From Acidobacteriaceae bacterium (lineage in GTDB: Bacteria; Acidobacteriota; Terriglobia; Terriglobales; Acidobacteriaceae): a stretch of DNA of 64,000 nt. The notes below the pieces were generated by a model. It saw nothing but the letters and a program-made list of their open reading frames with translations. It had not been told where the DNA came from and made no database searches. The DNA is taken from positions 55,445 through 119,444 of the forward strand of contig JASHNW010000007.1 of NCBI GenBank assembly GCA_030041435.1, written 5' to 3'. Positions 51,990 to 61,900 of the stretch are shown here, one piece after another. Position 1 is the first letter of the stretch. Every line of letters begins with the position of its first letter. A program made the position numbers and the translations under genes.

Positions 51990-53723
51990 ATGATGCCGTC
52001 GTTTGATGCGAGGCGAGCCGGACTGCAGACTCGCCGCAGCTTTTTGCGCCAATGTGCGTTTGCACCGTGTTTTGCGATCCCGCTTTTTCGAGGCGGAGCG
52101 GTGGGGCAGCCGGTGCTGACGCCGGGGCCGTGGTTCGTCGATGTTGCGGCCAGGGCGGGTCTTGCTGCATTTCGCGATGTTTGCGGCGATCCGGCTAAAA
52201 ACTATCTGGTGGAAACGCTGGGCAGTGGCGTGGCGCTCTTCGATTACAACAACGACGGACTGCTCGACGTGCTGCTGGTCAATGGCTCATCGTTCGAAAT
52301 GCTGGCCAACCCAGCGCTGCCACGTTCGAGCAGCCGCCTGTATCGCAACAACGGCGACGGCACCTTTACCGACGTGACGCGGGAGAGCGGGCTGATGAAC
52401 GAAGGATGGGGGGTGGGCGTAACGGTGGGCGACTACGACAACGACGGCTACCGCGATGTGTTTATCACTAACTTTGGAAGTAACGCCTTGTTTCATAACA
52501 ACGGCAACGGGACTTTCACGAATGTTACCCACGAGGCAGGCCTCGAAGGCGGGAACTGGAGCACGGGCTGCGCGTGGGGAGATTACGACCGCGATGGACG
52601 CCTCGACCTCTACGTGGCTCGCTATGTGGACTTCGAGAAGGAGCAGATGCCGACACCGGGGACGAATACCTATTGCACGTATCGCGGCGTGCCGGTCGCG
52701 TGTGGACCGCGTGGCCTGCCCGGGCTGGCCGATCTTTTCTATCACAACGAGGGAAACGGCTCGTTTCGCGAAGTGAGCATGGACACGGGCGTGCGCGATA
52801 CGATTCGCGGCTACGGCTTAGGCGTGGTGTGGCTGGATTACGACAACGACGGCTGGCCCGATATCTTTGTAGCGAACGATTCGATGCCCAATTATCTGTG
52901 GCATAACCAGCGCAATGGAACATTCGAAGAAGTGGCCATGGAGGCGGGTTGCGCGTTGAGCGCCGACGGACGCGCGCAGTCGAATATGGGAGTTGCCGTC
53001 GGCGACTACGACAACGATGGCTGGCTGGACCTGTTTGTCACGCATTTCTCAGAGGATTACAACACGCTGTATCACAACGAACGAGGGCAGTTTGAGGATG
53101 TAACCTACGAAGCCGGGCTGGGCACGGTGAGTTATACGCAGCTGGCGTGGGGGACGGGATTCTTCGATTTCGACAACGACGGGTGGAAGGAGATCTTCGT
53201 CGCGAACGGCCATATTTATCCGCAGGCAGACCAGGCCGGCAACCATTATTGGCAGCAGAATCAGCTATTCAGGAACCTGCGCAACGGGCGATTCTCGCTG
53301 GTGCCCGCGGAAGAAAGCGGCTTTACGCAGGCGCGCAGCAGCCGAGGCGCAGCGTTTGGTGATCTGCGCGGCCGCGGACAGATGGACATCGTGGTCAATA
53401 ACATCGACAGCCAGCCGTTCCTCTACGAATTTTCCAGGGCGGCGTCGGGTCGATGGGTGCGCTTCAGGCTGGTGGGGACGACGTGCAATCGGGATGCTAT
53501 TGGCGCGCGGGTGTTGGTGACGGCCGGCGGACAAACGCAGATGGATGAAGTCCGCAGCGCAGGAAGCTTTGTGTCGTCCAGCGATGTGCGGCTGCATTTT
53601 GGATTAGCGGACGCGCCGGCGGTCGACAAGGTGCAGATTCGCTGGCCCGATGGCAGCGTGGAAGAGCATGTGGGGCTGGGGACCAATCGGGAATATACGA
53701 TTCGCCAGGGAGAGAAATTGTGA
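51990..53723 (+). CDS. CRTAC-type FG-GAP / ASPIC-UnbV protein, Tat-exported
   Basis: 577 residues, ATG at 51990 with GGAG six bases upstream. The N-terminus has a twin-arginine signal, QTRRSFLRQ (R15-R16), with a hydrophobic stretch after it, so it should be exported folded. Six FG-GAP-like repeats carry Asp-rich calcium loops: FDYNNDGLLD, GDYDNDGYRD, GDYDRDGRLD, LDYDNDGWPD, GDYDNDGWLD and FDFDNDGWKE, a beta-propeller. The last 100 residues are an ASPIC/UnbV domain (IGARVLVTAGG, then VDKVQIRWPDGSVEEH). Such proteins are common in Acidobacteriota; their function is unclear, possibly binding surface sugars or proteins. It is coupled to the next gene. Confidence 0.92.
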   Translation: MMPSFDARRAGLQTRRSFLRQCAFAPCFAIPLFRGGAVGQPVLTPGPWFVDVAARAGLAAFRDVCGDPAKNYLVETLGSGVALFDYNNDGLLDVLLVNGSSFEMLANPALPRSSSRLYRNNGDGTFTDVTRESGLMNEGWGVGVTVGDYDNDGYRDVFITNFGSNALFHNNGNGTFTNVTHEAGLEGGNWSTGCAWGDYDRDGRLDLYVARYVDFEKEQMPTPGTNTYCTYRGVPVACGPRGLPGLADLFYHNEGNGSFREVSMDTGVRDTIRGYGLGVVWLDYDNDGWPDIFVANDSMPNYLWHNQRNGTFEEVAMEAGCALSADGRAQSNMGVAVGDYDNDGWLDLFVTHFSEDYNTLYHNERGQFEDVTYEAGLGTVSYTQLAWGTGFFDFDNDGWKEIFVANGHIYPQADQAGNHYWQQNQLFRNLRNGRFSLVPAEESGFTQARSSRGAAFGDLRGRGQMDIVVNNIDSQPFLYEFSRAASGRWVRFRLVGTTCNRDAIGARVLVTAGGQTQMDEVRSAGSFVSSSDVRLHFGLADAPAVDKVQIRWPDGSVEEHVGLGTNREYTIRQGEKL

Positions 53724-55144
53724 AGGCGTTGCAGGATGGCTGGTGCGGGCGATCCTTGCCCGGGGAGCGTCGTGCATGCCGCATCGCGATGGTGGCTCTC
53801 GCGCTGCTGGCTTTGTGTATCGACTCGCATTCCCAGGTGACGGCGATTCCCTCAGACGAGCGTCTTGCGAGTGCAGGGACCGATGCCAGAAGCGAGCAGC
53901 AGTGGCTGGCGGAACTGGGGCCGGATCGCGCGGCGGTCGCCGCTCATCCTGATTCGGCACAAGCTTTCTTAACGCTGGGGAAAGCGCTGCATGCATTGGG
54001 AGAGACGCAGGCGGCTTCGCAGGCGCTCGACCAGGCGCTGAAGCTCGAATCGAATTTGCCGGAGGCATTGATCGAGAAGGGGTCGATTCTGGCCGATGAG
54101 GCGCATTGGCCGGAAGCGGCGGATTTGTTCCGGCGCGCGGCGGAGGTTTCGCCGAGGTCAGCGGTGGCCCACCTTTGGCTGGGCGATATGCTGCTGCGCA
54201 CCGGCAACTTTACGGGCGCCGCGGGCGAGTTCGCGACCGTAACGAAGATCGACGACAGGAACTCCGGGGCCTGGCAGGGAGTGGGGCTGGTTCGTCTGCA
54301 GCAAGGCGACTTTAGCGGAGCCGCCGATGCGTTTCGCAACGCGCTGGCCATCCGGCCGGGCTACCTCGATGCGGATGAGGGATTGGCGCACGCTCTGGGG
54401 GCCGCGCACCAATGGCCAGAGGCCGCGGAGATATTGCGAAAGGTGGTAGCTGCGCAGCCGGATTCCGCAGCGGAGGCGGTTGCGCTGGGCACGGCGCTGG
54501 CAAGATTGGGCAAGAAAGAGGAAGCGGACCAACTCTTTGCCCGGGCGAAGGAGTTCCTTGATCGCGAGTTGATGGCGCTCCGCGCCAAAGGCGAGAACAA
54601 CTGGGGCGTGGAGCTAAGGAGCGAAGGCAAGGCGGCGGATGCTGTGGCGGCCTTCCACAGAGCGCTGGACGACGATCCGGACTATTGCGAGGCTCACGAT
54701 AATCTGGGCGGCGTTCTCTGGATGCAAAAAGATGCGGCAGCGGCAATGCCGGAATTTCAGGCTGCGGTGCGCTGCGATCCTAACCTGGCTTCGGCGCGCA
54801 ACAATTTGGGAACGGCTCTGCTGTATGCGAGCCATGACGTGGACGGGGCGATTGTGCAGTTTCACGCCGCTGTGGCCGTGCGGCCGGGATTTGCGCTGGC
54901 GCACCTGAATCTGGGGAAGGCGCTGGCGGCGAAGCAGGAGTTTGCCGGGGCCATTGTGGAGTTTCGCAGCGCGCTTGCGATTGATCCGGCACTGGCCGCG
55001 GCTCACCTGGGGCTTGGATTGGCTTTGGCGGAGGAAACCAACACCGTTTCCGCAGAGGCGCGGGCAGAAATGGCAGAAGGCCTGCATCTCGATCCGACTT
55101 TGCGGGCGATTGTGCCGCAGCAGTACCTGACGAAGTTACCGTGA
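53720..55144 (+). CDS. Secreted TPR-repeat protein, partner of the CRTAC protein
   Basis: 474 residues from GTG at 53720, overlapping the previous stop by four bases (GTGA), with GGGAGAG upstream. A signal-like hydrophobic segment (IAMVALALLALCID) begins at about residue 22. Roughly ten TPR pairs follow, e.g. AFLTLGKALHALGETQAASQALDQALKLE and AHLNLGKALAAKQEFAGAIVEF. A CRTAC-type propeller followed by a TPR protein is a recurrent acidobacterial pair; the coupling implies a fixed ratio and perhaps a shared complex. No catalytic domain is seen. Confidence 0.88.
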   Translation: MKALQDGWCGRSLPGERRACRIAMVALALLALCIDSHSQVTAIPSDERLASAGTDARSEQQWLAELGPDRAAVAAHPDSAQAFLTLGKALHALGETQAASQALDQALKLESNLPEALIEKGSILADEAHWPEAADLFRRAAEVSPRSAVAHLWLGDMLLRTGNFTGAAGEFATVTKIDDRNSGAWQGVGLVRLQQGDFSGAADAFRNALAIRPGYLDADEGLAHALGAAHQWPEAAEILRKVVAAQPDSAAEAVALGTALARLGKKEEADQLFARAKEFLDRELMALRAKGENNWGVELRSEGKAADAVAAFHRALDDDPDYCEAHDNLGGVLWMQKDAAAAMPEFQAAVRCDPNLASARNNLGTALLYASHDVDGAIVQFHAAVAVRPGFALAHLNLGKALAAKQEFAGAIVEFRSALAIDPALAAAHLGLGLALAEETNTVSAEARAEMAEGLHLDPTLRAIVPQQYLTKLP

Positions 55145-55220
55145 CGCCGGAAGCAACGAGAAAGAGTTAAGGATCGCACCCGTTTCGGGCCGTAGTGTTC
55201 GTGGTGGAAAGGAGGACAGG

Positions 55221-57650
55221 ATGGAGACATTTGCACAGGACCTGCGCTACGGCGCGCGGCAACTGCGGAGAAATCCGGGATTCGCCATCACGGTGATCCT
55301 GACGCTGGCACTTGGGATCGGAGCGACCACGGCGGTCTTCAGCGTTGCCTACGGCGTCCTGATCGACCCTTTCCCGTACAAGAACGTTCACACGCTGGCC
55401 ACGCCGAAGATCTGCATGCCGGATGCGACGGAATGCGGATGGGCGGACTATACGCCCGCGCAGTGGATAGAGATTGCCGAGCATACGGATATCTTCAGCG
55501 GGATCACAGCGTCTACGGTAGGCAATGTGGTCATTACCGGAGGCCAGGAGCCGCGGCGCGTGCGCGGCAATTACATCACGACCAACACGTTCGATGTGCT
55601 GGGCGTTCAGCCGCTGCTGGGGCGACCCGCCCTGCCGGACGATGTGCTTCCGGGCCGCGAAGAAGTGGCCTTGCTCAGCTACCGCTACTGGCGGGCACAC
55701 TACGGCGGCAGCCGATCCGTTCTGGGCACGACGATCACAGTCGATGGACATCTGCGCACCATTATCGGCGTCATGCCGCCACGCTTTCTGTGGCGAGGCG
55801 CGGATGTATATCTTCCGATCCAGATGAGCAATCAGAATCAGATCGACGGCCAGTCGTACTTCGCGCTGGTCGGTCGGCTGAAGCCGGGTGTCAGAGACGC
55901 GCAGGCCGTGACCGAACTGGAGCCGATTTTCAGCGAGTTCTCGAGAATTGCACCTCAGGATTTCCCTCAAAAAGTCAGGCTGGGAATTCTGCCTTTCGAT
56001 CAGATGTTCCAGTCCGGGCTGGCGGGCACGCTTTATCTGCTGCTCGGAGCGGTATTCATGCTTCTGTTTATTGCGTGCGTGAATGTCTCGAGCCTGTCGC
56101 TGGCGCGCGCCGCCAGCCGCGCGCACGACTTCGTATTGCGGGCTTCTGTCGGCGCCACGAGGATGCGGCTGGTGCGGGGCGCCATGACGGAATCGCTGCT
56201 GCTGGTGCTGGCCGCGGTTCCCGTAGCTCTGGCCTTTGCGTACGCCGGGCTGCAGGCCACGCTGCACATCGTGCCGACGGAAACCATTCCGGATGAGGCC
56301 GTGGTGACGATGAATGTTCCGGTGCTGCTCGGCTCGCTGGCCATCGCGCTGGGCACGGTGCTGGTCTTCGGGCTGGCGCCCGCGGTGCACAGTGCCAGAC
56401 CGCGCCTGGCTTCCGCCCTGAACAGCATCCGTTCATCCGGCAGCCGTGCCCTGCGCCGTGTGCTGAGCGGATTTGTGGTAACGGAAATTGCGCTGTCGCT
56501 TGCTCTGCTGATGCTCGCTGGCCTGATGGTGCGGTCGCTGATCGCGGTGGAGGCGGCGCCCGTTCCCTTCACGCCCGCTCGCACGCTCATTGCCGGCATT
56601 CCGCTCACCGAGCAGCGCTATCCATCTGCCGCAAGCCGGGTGCGCTTCTTCCGCGAACTGCTGGACCGCGTCCGCACTCTGCCGGGAGTCACACAAGCCA
56701 CCGTGGATACGACGACGCCATTTATGGACTACTACCGCATTTACGTGCAGATCGAATCCCTGCCGACTGACAAGCGCTCCGTGTGCCTGCATCTCACCGA
56801 TCCCGAGTTTCTCGACGCCTCAGGAAGAAAGCTGCTTCAGGGCCATTTTCTCGATGAGCGCGAAATCGCAGATGCGTCGCATGATGCGGTCATCACGGAG
56901 GATTTTGCCAAAAGATATTTCGGCGGGGAGAACGTTCTGGGCCGGACGGTCCGTCTGCCCGACTTCAGACCCGACGGCAAGGACCAACTGAGCAACGACG
57001 CGTTCACGATCGTGGGAGTCATCAGCGATCTGCCGGTGTTCATCAGGTACAGGGAGAACTATCCGAATCTTTTCCTGCCCTGGACGGTCGCGCCTGCGGC
57101 TGTCTACACGCTGATTGTGTCCACCGGCGTGCCCGCCGGCGATCTGGTGAACCCGGTGCGGCGCGCCGTGTATTCCATCGATCGCGATCAACCGCTTGTC
57201 AATGCCGTGAGCCTCCAGCAGATGCTCGATATGTATGGTTATGCCGGACCCCGCTTCTCGCTGGCCCTGTTCGGAACTTTCGCCGCCGCGGCTATGCTGC
57301 TTTCGCTGATCGGCATCTACGGAGTCCTCTCGTTCGTGACGGAGCAGCGCACGCACGAGATCGGGATTCGCATGGCGGTGGGCGCCGATCGCGGCCGCGT
57401 AATGCGGATGGTGCTGCGTCAGGCGACGCTGCTGGTGCTGCTGGGGATTGCGGCGGGAATTCCCCTGGCTCTCGCGGCCGGACATCTGGCTGGAAGCGAG
57501 TTGGTGCTCGTCGATACCGCCTCTCACTTCGATGCTCTGGCTCTGCTTGCGGCAGTCTCTGTCCTTCCTGTTGTGTGCCTGGCAGGGACCTGGCTACCGG
57601 CGCGGCGCGCGGCCGGTGTCGATCCGGTAGCCGCATTGCGTGGGGAATAA
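55221..57650 (+). CDS. ADOP-family ABC transporter permease (second intact copy)
   Basis: 809 residues, ATG at 55221 behind a GGAGG site five bases away. It has the hallmark METFAQDLRYGARQLRRNPGF, a first helix (ITVILTLALGIGATTAVFSVAYG), MacB-type periplasmic region, duplicated FtsX helices and the end ARRAAGVDPVAALRGE. No ATPase gene is near. It is about 76 bases after the TPR gene, and may share its transcript. The copy at 494-2983 has the same layout but low identity in the periplasmic parts. The role is unknown. Confidence 0.93.
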   Translation: METFAQDLRYGARQLRRNPGFAITVILTLALGIGATTAVFSVAYGVLIDPFPYKNVHTLATPKICMPDATECGWADYTPAQWIEIAEHTDIFSGITASTVGNVVITGGQEPRRVRGNYITTNTFDVLGVQPLLGRPALPDDVLPGREEVALLSYRYWRAHYGGSRSVLGTTITVDGHLRTIIGVMPPRFLWRGADVYLPIQMSNQNQIDGQSYFALVGRLKPGVRDAQAVTELEPIFSEFSRIAPQDFPQKVRLGILPFDQMFQSGLAGTLYLLLGAVFMLLFIACVNVSSLSLARAASRAHDFVLRASVGATRMRLVRGAMTESLLLVLAAVPVALAFAYAGLQATLHIVPTETIPDEAVVTMNVPVLLGSLAIALGTVLVFGLAPAVHSARPRLASALNSIRSSGSRALRRVLSGFVVTEIALSLALLMLAGLMVRSLIAVEAAPVPFTPARTLIAGIPLTEQRYPSAASRVRFFRELLDRVRTLPGVTQATVDTTTPFMDYYRIYVQIESLPTDKRSVCLHLTDPEFLDASGRKLLQGHFLDEREIADASHDAVITEDFAKRYFGGENVLGRTVRLPDFRPDGKDQLSNDAFTIVGVISDLPVFIRYRENYPNLFLPWTVAPAAVYTLIVSTGVPAGDLVNPVRRAVYSIDRDQPLVNAVSLQQMLDMYGYAGPRFSLALFGTFAAAAMLLSLIGIYGVLSFVTEQRTHEIGIRMAVGADRGRVMRMVLRQATLLVLLGIAAGIPLALAAGHLAGSELVLVDTASHFDALALLAAVSVLPVVCLAGTWLPARRAAGVDPVAALRGE

Positions 57651-57754
57651 TGTCAGATTTCTGCGCGAATTCCGGCCGAAACCCCATTGCACCGGCAACC
57701 CAGGCGGCTTAGACTTGCTGCGTAAGATGAGCCCTGGCCGCATACGACAGAGAC

Positions 57755-58796
57755 ATGAACAACCCGCATAGCCACCCGACCTTAAGTGAAGTGGCCAGGG
57801 AAGCGGGTGTTGGCACTTCCACGGTTTCTTGCGTCATCAACGGTGGTCGCCGCGTCGATCCGAAGACTCTAGCCCATGTGCGGAGCGTGATCGAGAAGCT
57901 GGGTTATATGCCCAATCAGGCGGCGCGCACCCTGAAGGGGGCGGACAAGGACCATCGGTCTCCTGATTCCCAGTATTGCCGATCCGTTCTTTGCCAGCTG
58001 TGCGGAAGCCGCACAAGCTGTAGCGCGTGCAAACGAATCGCTTCTGATCGTCGCTGCGACGCAGAACGATCCGCCGACAGAGATGGAAGCCGTAACGGTG
58101 CTGATCCGCCATCGGGTGGACGGGCTGATCATTGCGCCGGCTAACTCGCAAAACCGGGCGCTACGCGCGATGCTGATCCGTCTTGGAGTACCTGTTGTGG
58201 CGCTGGACCGGCCGCTCTCGGGGGCTCCCATTCCGTCGGTCGTGGCGGATAACTTTGCCGGCGCTCGACAGGCTACCAGCCATCTGATCGAGCATGGGCG
58301 CAGACGCATTCTGTGTCTGACTGGCGAACCGTCGCTGTATACCATTCGCGAAAGAATACGCGGTTATCGCAGGGCGATCGAATCGGCAGGGCTCGAGTGC
58401 ATTCTGAATACGTCCATTACGGACTACCAGTCCGCCGAACGCGTACTGGAGAAGCTGATGAGAGAATCGGAGCCTCCGGATGCGATATTCACTCTCAAGA
58501 ACAGCACCACCATTTATGCCTTTGAAGTGCTGAAGAAGATGAAAATACGGATCCCCGGATCTGTAGCGCTCATGGGCTACGACGATTTCGAGCTGGCCGC
58601 TACGGTTCGGCCGTCGATCAGCGTCGTGCAGCAACCAGTTGAGGAAACCGGCCGCATGGCTGCTGAGATTCTTTTCAGGGAACTGCTCGACTCAGGTAAT
58701 GCGGCCGGATCGTCTTCCGCCCGCGTGCAGAAGATTCAGCTCAGGACGCAACTCATCCGGCGCAGCTCCTGTGGCTGTTCTGAGGCGGAAGAATAG
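57755..58796 (+). pseudogene. LacI-family transcriptional regulator with a +1 frameshift in a G5 run
   Basis: Frame 1 (from ATG 57755) encodes a LacI helix-turn-helix: TLSEVAREAGVGTSTVSCVIN, then LGYMPNQAARTLKG. It then leaves the family frame. The frame +1 continues in family style: IGLLIPSIADPFFASCAEAAQ, DGLIIAPANSQN, VVALDRPLSG, ILCLTGEPS and VALMGYDDFELAATVRPSISVVQQP, ending at 58796. Removing one G from GGGGG (57937-57941) restores LKGRTRTIGLLIP and a 346-residue protein of normal length. So it is either a one-base sequencing error, a recent mutation or a phase-variable homopolymer. It lies between an ADOP permease and a TonB receptor, likely its target. Confidence 0.9.
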
Positions 58797-58911
58797 ACCG
58801 GGTCTCCATGCAGGCTATAACTTCGGTCAGGAACGTCGCACAACTCCCGTGGAAGGTTCACTGCCCGGTTTCATGGACCATTTGGGTTTGGTGCGACCAC
58901 ACCTCGAAGTA

Positions 58912-58960
58912 AAGTAAAGACAAAGCCGTGCAGAGAAGCGGCCAGGCCACCTCTCTGCAC
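58912..58960 (-). terminator. Terminator of the TonB receptor gene
   Basis: Nine-pair perfect stem GTGCAGAGA (58928-58936) / TCTCTGCAC (58952-58960) with a 15-base loop. On the minus strand it is followed by GGCTTTGTCTTTACTTTAC, T-rich. It starts nine bases after the receptor stop. Confidence 0.75.
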
Positions 58961-58969
58961 CGGAGGCAC

Positions 58970-61900
58970 TCAGAATAACAGCCGCAGAGCCAGCTGCAGG
59001 TTGCGCTGCGAACCACCCGTGGGCTGATAGACGCCGTTGATAATACCAAATGTTCCATCGTAAATGCCGGTATCCAGGCTGTTGGGAGCGGGATGGTTGA
59101 GAATGTTATAGGCTTCCGCCCGGAACTCGTAGCGAAGCTTTTCAGTTACAACAAATCCGGACTTATGCAGCCCCTGATCCCATATCCACATACCCGGCCC
59201 CCACAGGCTGTTACGGCCGGAGTTGCCCAGAGTTCCACGTGGTTCAAGGTAATCGTTGCTGCCCGGAGAAGCGGGGGCGGTGGGATTGACGTAACACGAC
59301 GTCTTGAACCAATCAAGTTTCGTGTGCGGCCCGCTGTTGGGATTGCACCCTGACACCAGTTCGGCATGCTCGCCCCCGTCCACACCCAGTCCCGCGACAT
59401 CGGCGCCCGAGTCATTGATCGTGTTGGGAAAACCGGATTCCGCCGAAAGCACGCCAGCCAGACTCCAGCCACCGAGGACGGCGCCACCGAAGCCGTGTTG
59501 CTCGGTAAAGAAGGGGAGATTGTAGACGTAGGTTCCGACGATGACATGATGGTGCATCCAGTCGGGAGCGCCGCGATTGTAATCGGGATCGTAATGATCG
59601 ACGAGCGAGGACTGCAGCTCCGATCCGACATCGTTTGCATTCGCGTAGGTGTAGGCGACTGAATACATCAGATTCTTTACCATGCGGCGCTGCAGGCTGA
59701 TCTGCAGCGAGTCATACGCTGAGTTGGCGTTGTCGTTCTGGTAGGTGAAACTGCTGTTGGAGAAGCCTGGATAAGGCACGACGGCCGAGACCGGCATAAC
59801 AGGGGTGGCAGCGTTGCCGACGTCGGAACTGTACTTATACGGGCAGGTCGTGAACTGGACGCCCTGGGCCCCCAGACAGCTGCCGTAGGATCCGGGTGTG
59901 AGTTCATTCAGGTTCTCGAGGATCGAGAAGTGATGCGACCGGTTGCCGACGTATCCGATTTGCACCAGCGTGTCCTGCGGAAGCATGTGCTGCACGCTGA
60001 TCTGCCATCCATAGACGACGGGCATGGGAGCGTTGATGTCGGAACCGGTGATGGGCAGCGGCTGCTGCGGGTTCGTGGCGCTGGGCACAACGGGGCCCGG
60101 CGTGAAGGCGCTGACCGCGCTGCTGCAGCCGAAGCTCGTGGGTCCTTCACTCACGTCGGGGCAGTCGATATCGCCGTTGGTGACGGTAGCCGCGGTTTGG
60201 AAGGGCACGTTCCTGCCCATCTGCGTTTGATCGCTGAGGGTGTCGTGGTTGTAGAAGATCCCAAAACTTCCGCGGATGGAGGTCTGGCGCAGCGCGTTGG
60301 GAGCCCAGGCAAAGCCCAGACGCGGCTGGAAGTTGCGATGCCGGTTGGTGAGGATAGCGGGAGAGTAGCCGGGCATCATGCCGAAGCTGGTGAGAGCCTG
60401 ATTAATGGCGGCCGATGTGGACGCGTTATATCCCTCGCCAAAGACGCCGAAGTGGCCATAGCCGCTCCTGGGCAACTGGTTGCAGGGGACGCTGATGCCG
60501 TTGTAGTAGTTGCCGCCGACAATCGCGCCGTAGTTGGGGCTGCTGGGATCGGTATCGATGACCTGCTGGCCGCCGTTAAAGCTGGCGTAGGCATTTGGGT
60601 TGAACATGGAGAAGTTACACCAGCGGCTGATGTAGTTCGGGAAGTAATCCCAGCGCAGGCCGCCCTGCAGCGTGAAGTTGGGAGTGACTTTCCAGGAATC
60701 CTGACCAAAGTACCCCTGCTGCCAGGAAACCCAGGGAGTCAGGTTGCGATAACCGAGCTCTGTGTAGTTGTCAAATACGCCCAGCAGCAAGTCCGCCACG
60801 GGCAGGCTGGTGGAATGCGGGTCAGAGGAATTGCCATTGATTTTTATGGTGCCGTTGAGGTTTTGCCCGCCAATCACCAGCTGATCGTCGTCGTTTTCAC
60901 CGTCCTGCTCGACCCAGACCCCAAATTTAAACACGTGGCGACCCTTCACCTTGGTGATCACGTCGGAGTACTGGAAAATTTTGCCGATGCTGTGCGAGGG
61001 ATAGGCGTCGGTATCGCCGTTGAACGAATCGAAGTTACCGTTCTGCCCTCCCCAGTTAATGGTCGGTGTTTTCCCGGCGACGTCCTTACTGGCAGGACCG
61101 AAGATGTAAGGATAATCGATGCCGAAGTTGGTGCGATCGAGACCGTTGCCGCGCGGCCCAGGCGTCAGGACCACATGGACGATGTCTTCCGTGGCGCCAA
61201 ACGTAAAGTCATTGACGAGGGTTGGTGTGAATGTGGTCGCGAAATCGATGGTGCCGCCACGCTCCGGCTCCTGAATCGTCCAGTCGAGCAGTTGCGGGCT
61301 GCCGCCAAAGTCGCCGGATTCGGAGTTGGTGCGATAGTGGCGCAGCGAAAAAGCCAGATGGGACTTCTGCCGATCCATCTGATAGTCCATCTTGAGGCTT
61401 TCCGTGTGGTTGGTATTAGTGCTGATCGAGCTGTAATAGTAGTTCGACGACGCGGTGACGGATCCGCCGTTGTAATTCGGGGTGGGGTAGACGCCCATGA
61501 GTGCGGCACCGTTGGTACTCCAGAACTGTTTGGCGATGGTGTTATTGGGGAACGGCTGCCCCTGTACGAGGGTGGCTCCTGTATTCGGATCCGTCTTCCC
61601 GGCGAGAAACGCCGGAACGATCGGGCACCCAATTCCTGCATTGCAATAGTCGCTGAAGTTGCCGTTGTGCGCATTGGCCGAAGGGACGATCACGTCATTG
61701 GGGCTGGCGCCCGGGTTCCGGGTTACGTCCTCGGAATAGAAGAAAAAGAGCTTCTTGTGAAGACCGGGCACGGGGCCGCCAAAGGTTCCACCGAAGTTAT
61801 TCCATATATAGGGGCCCACTGGCGTTCCTGGGTTGATATAGTTCACGGCCGAATCATAATCGGTGTTCTGGTTATACTCATACAGACTGCCGTGGTACTG

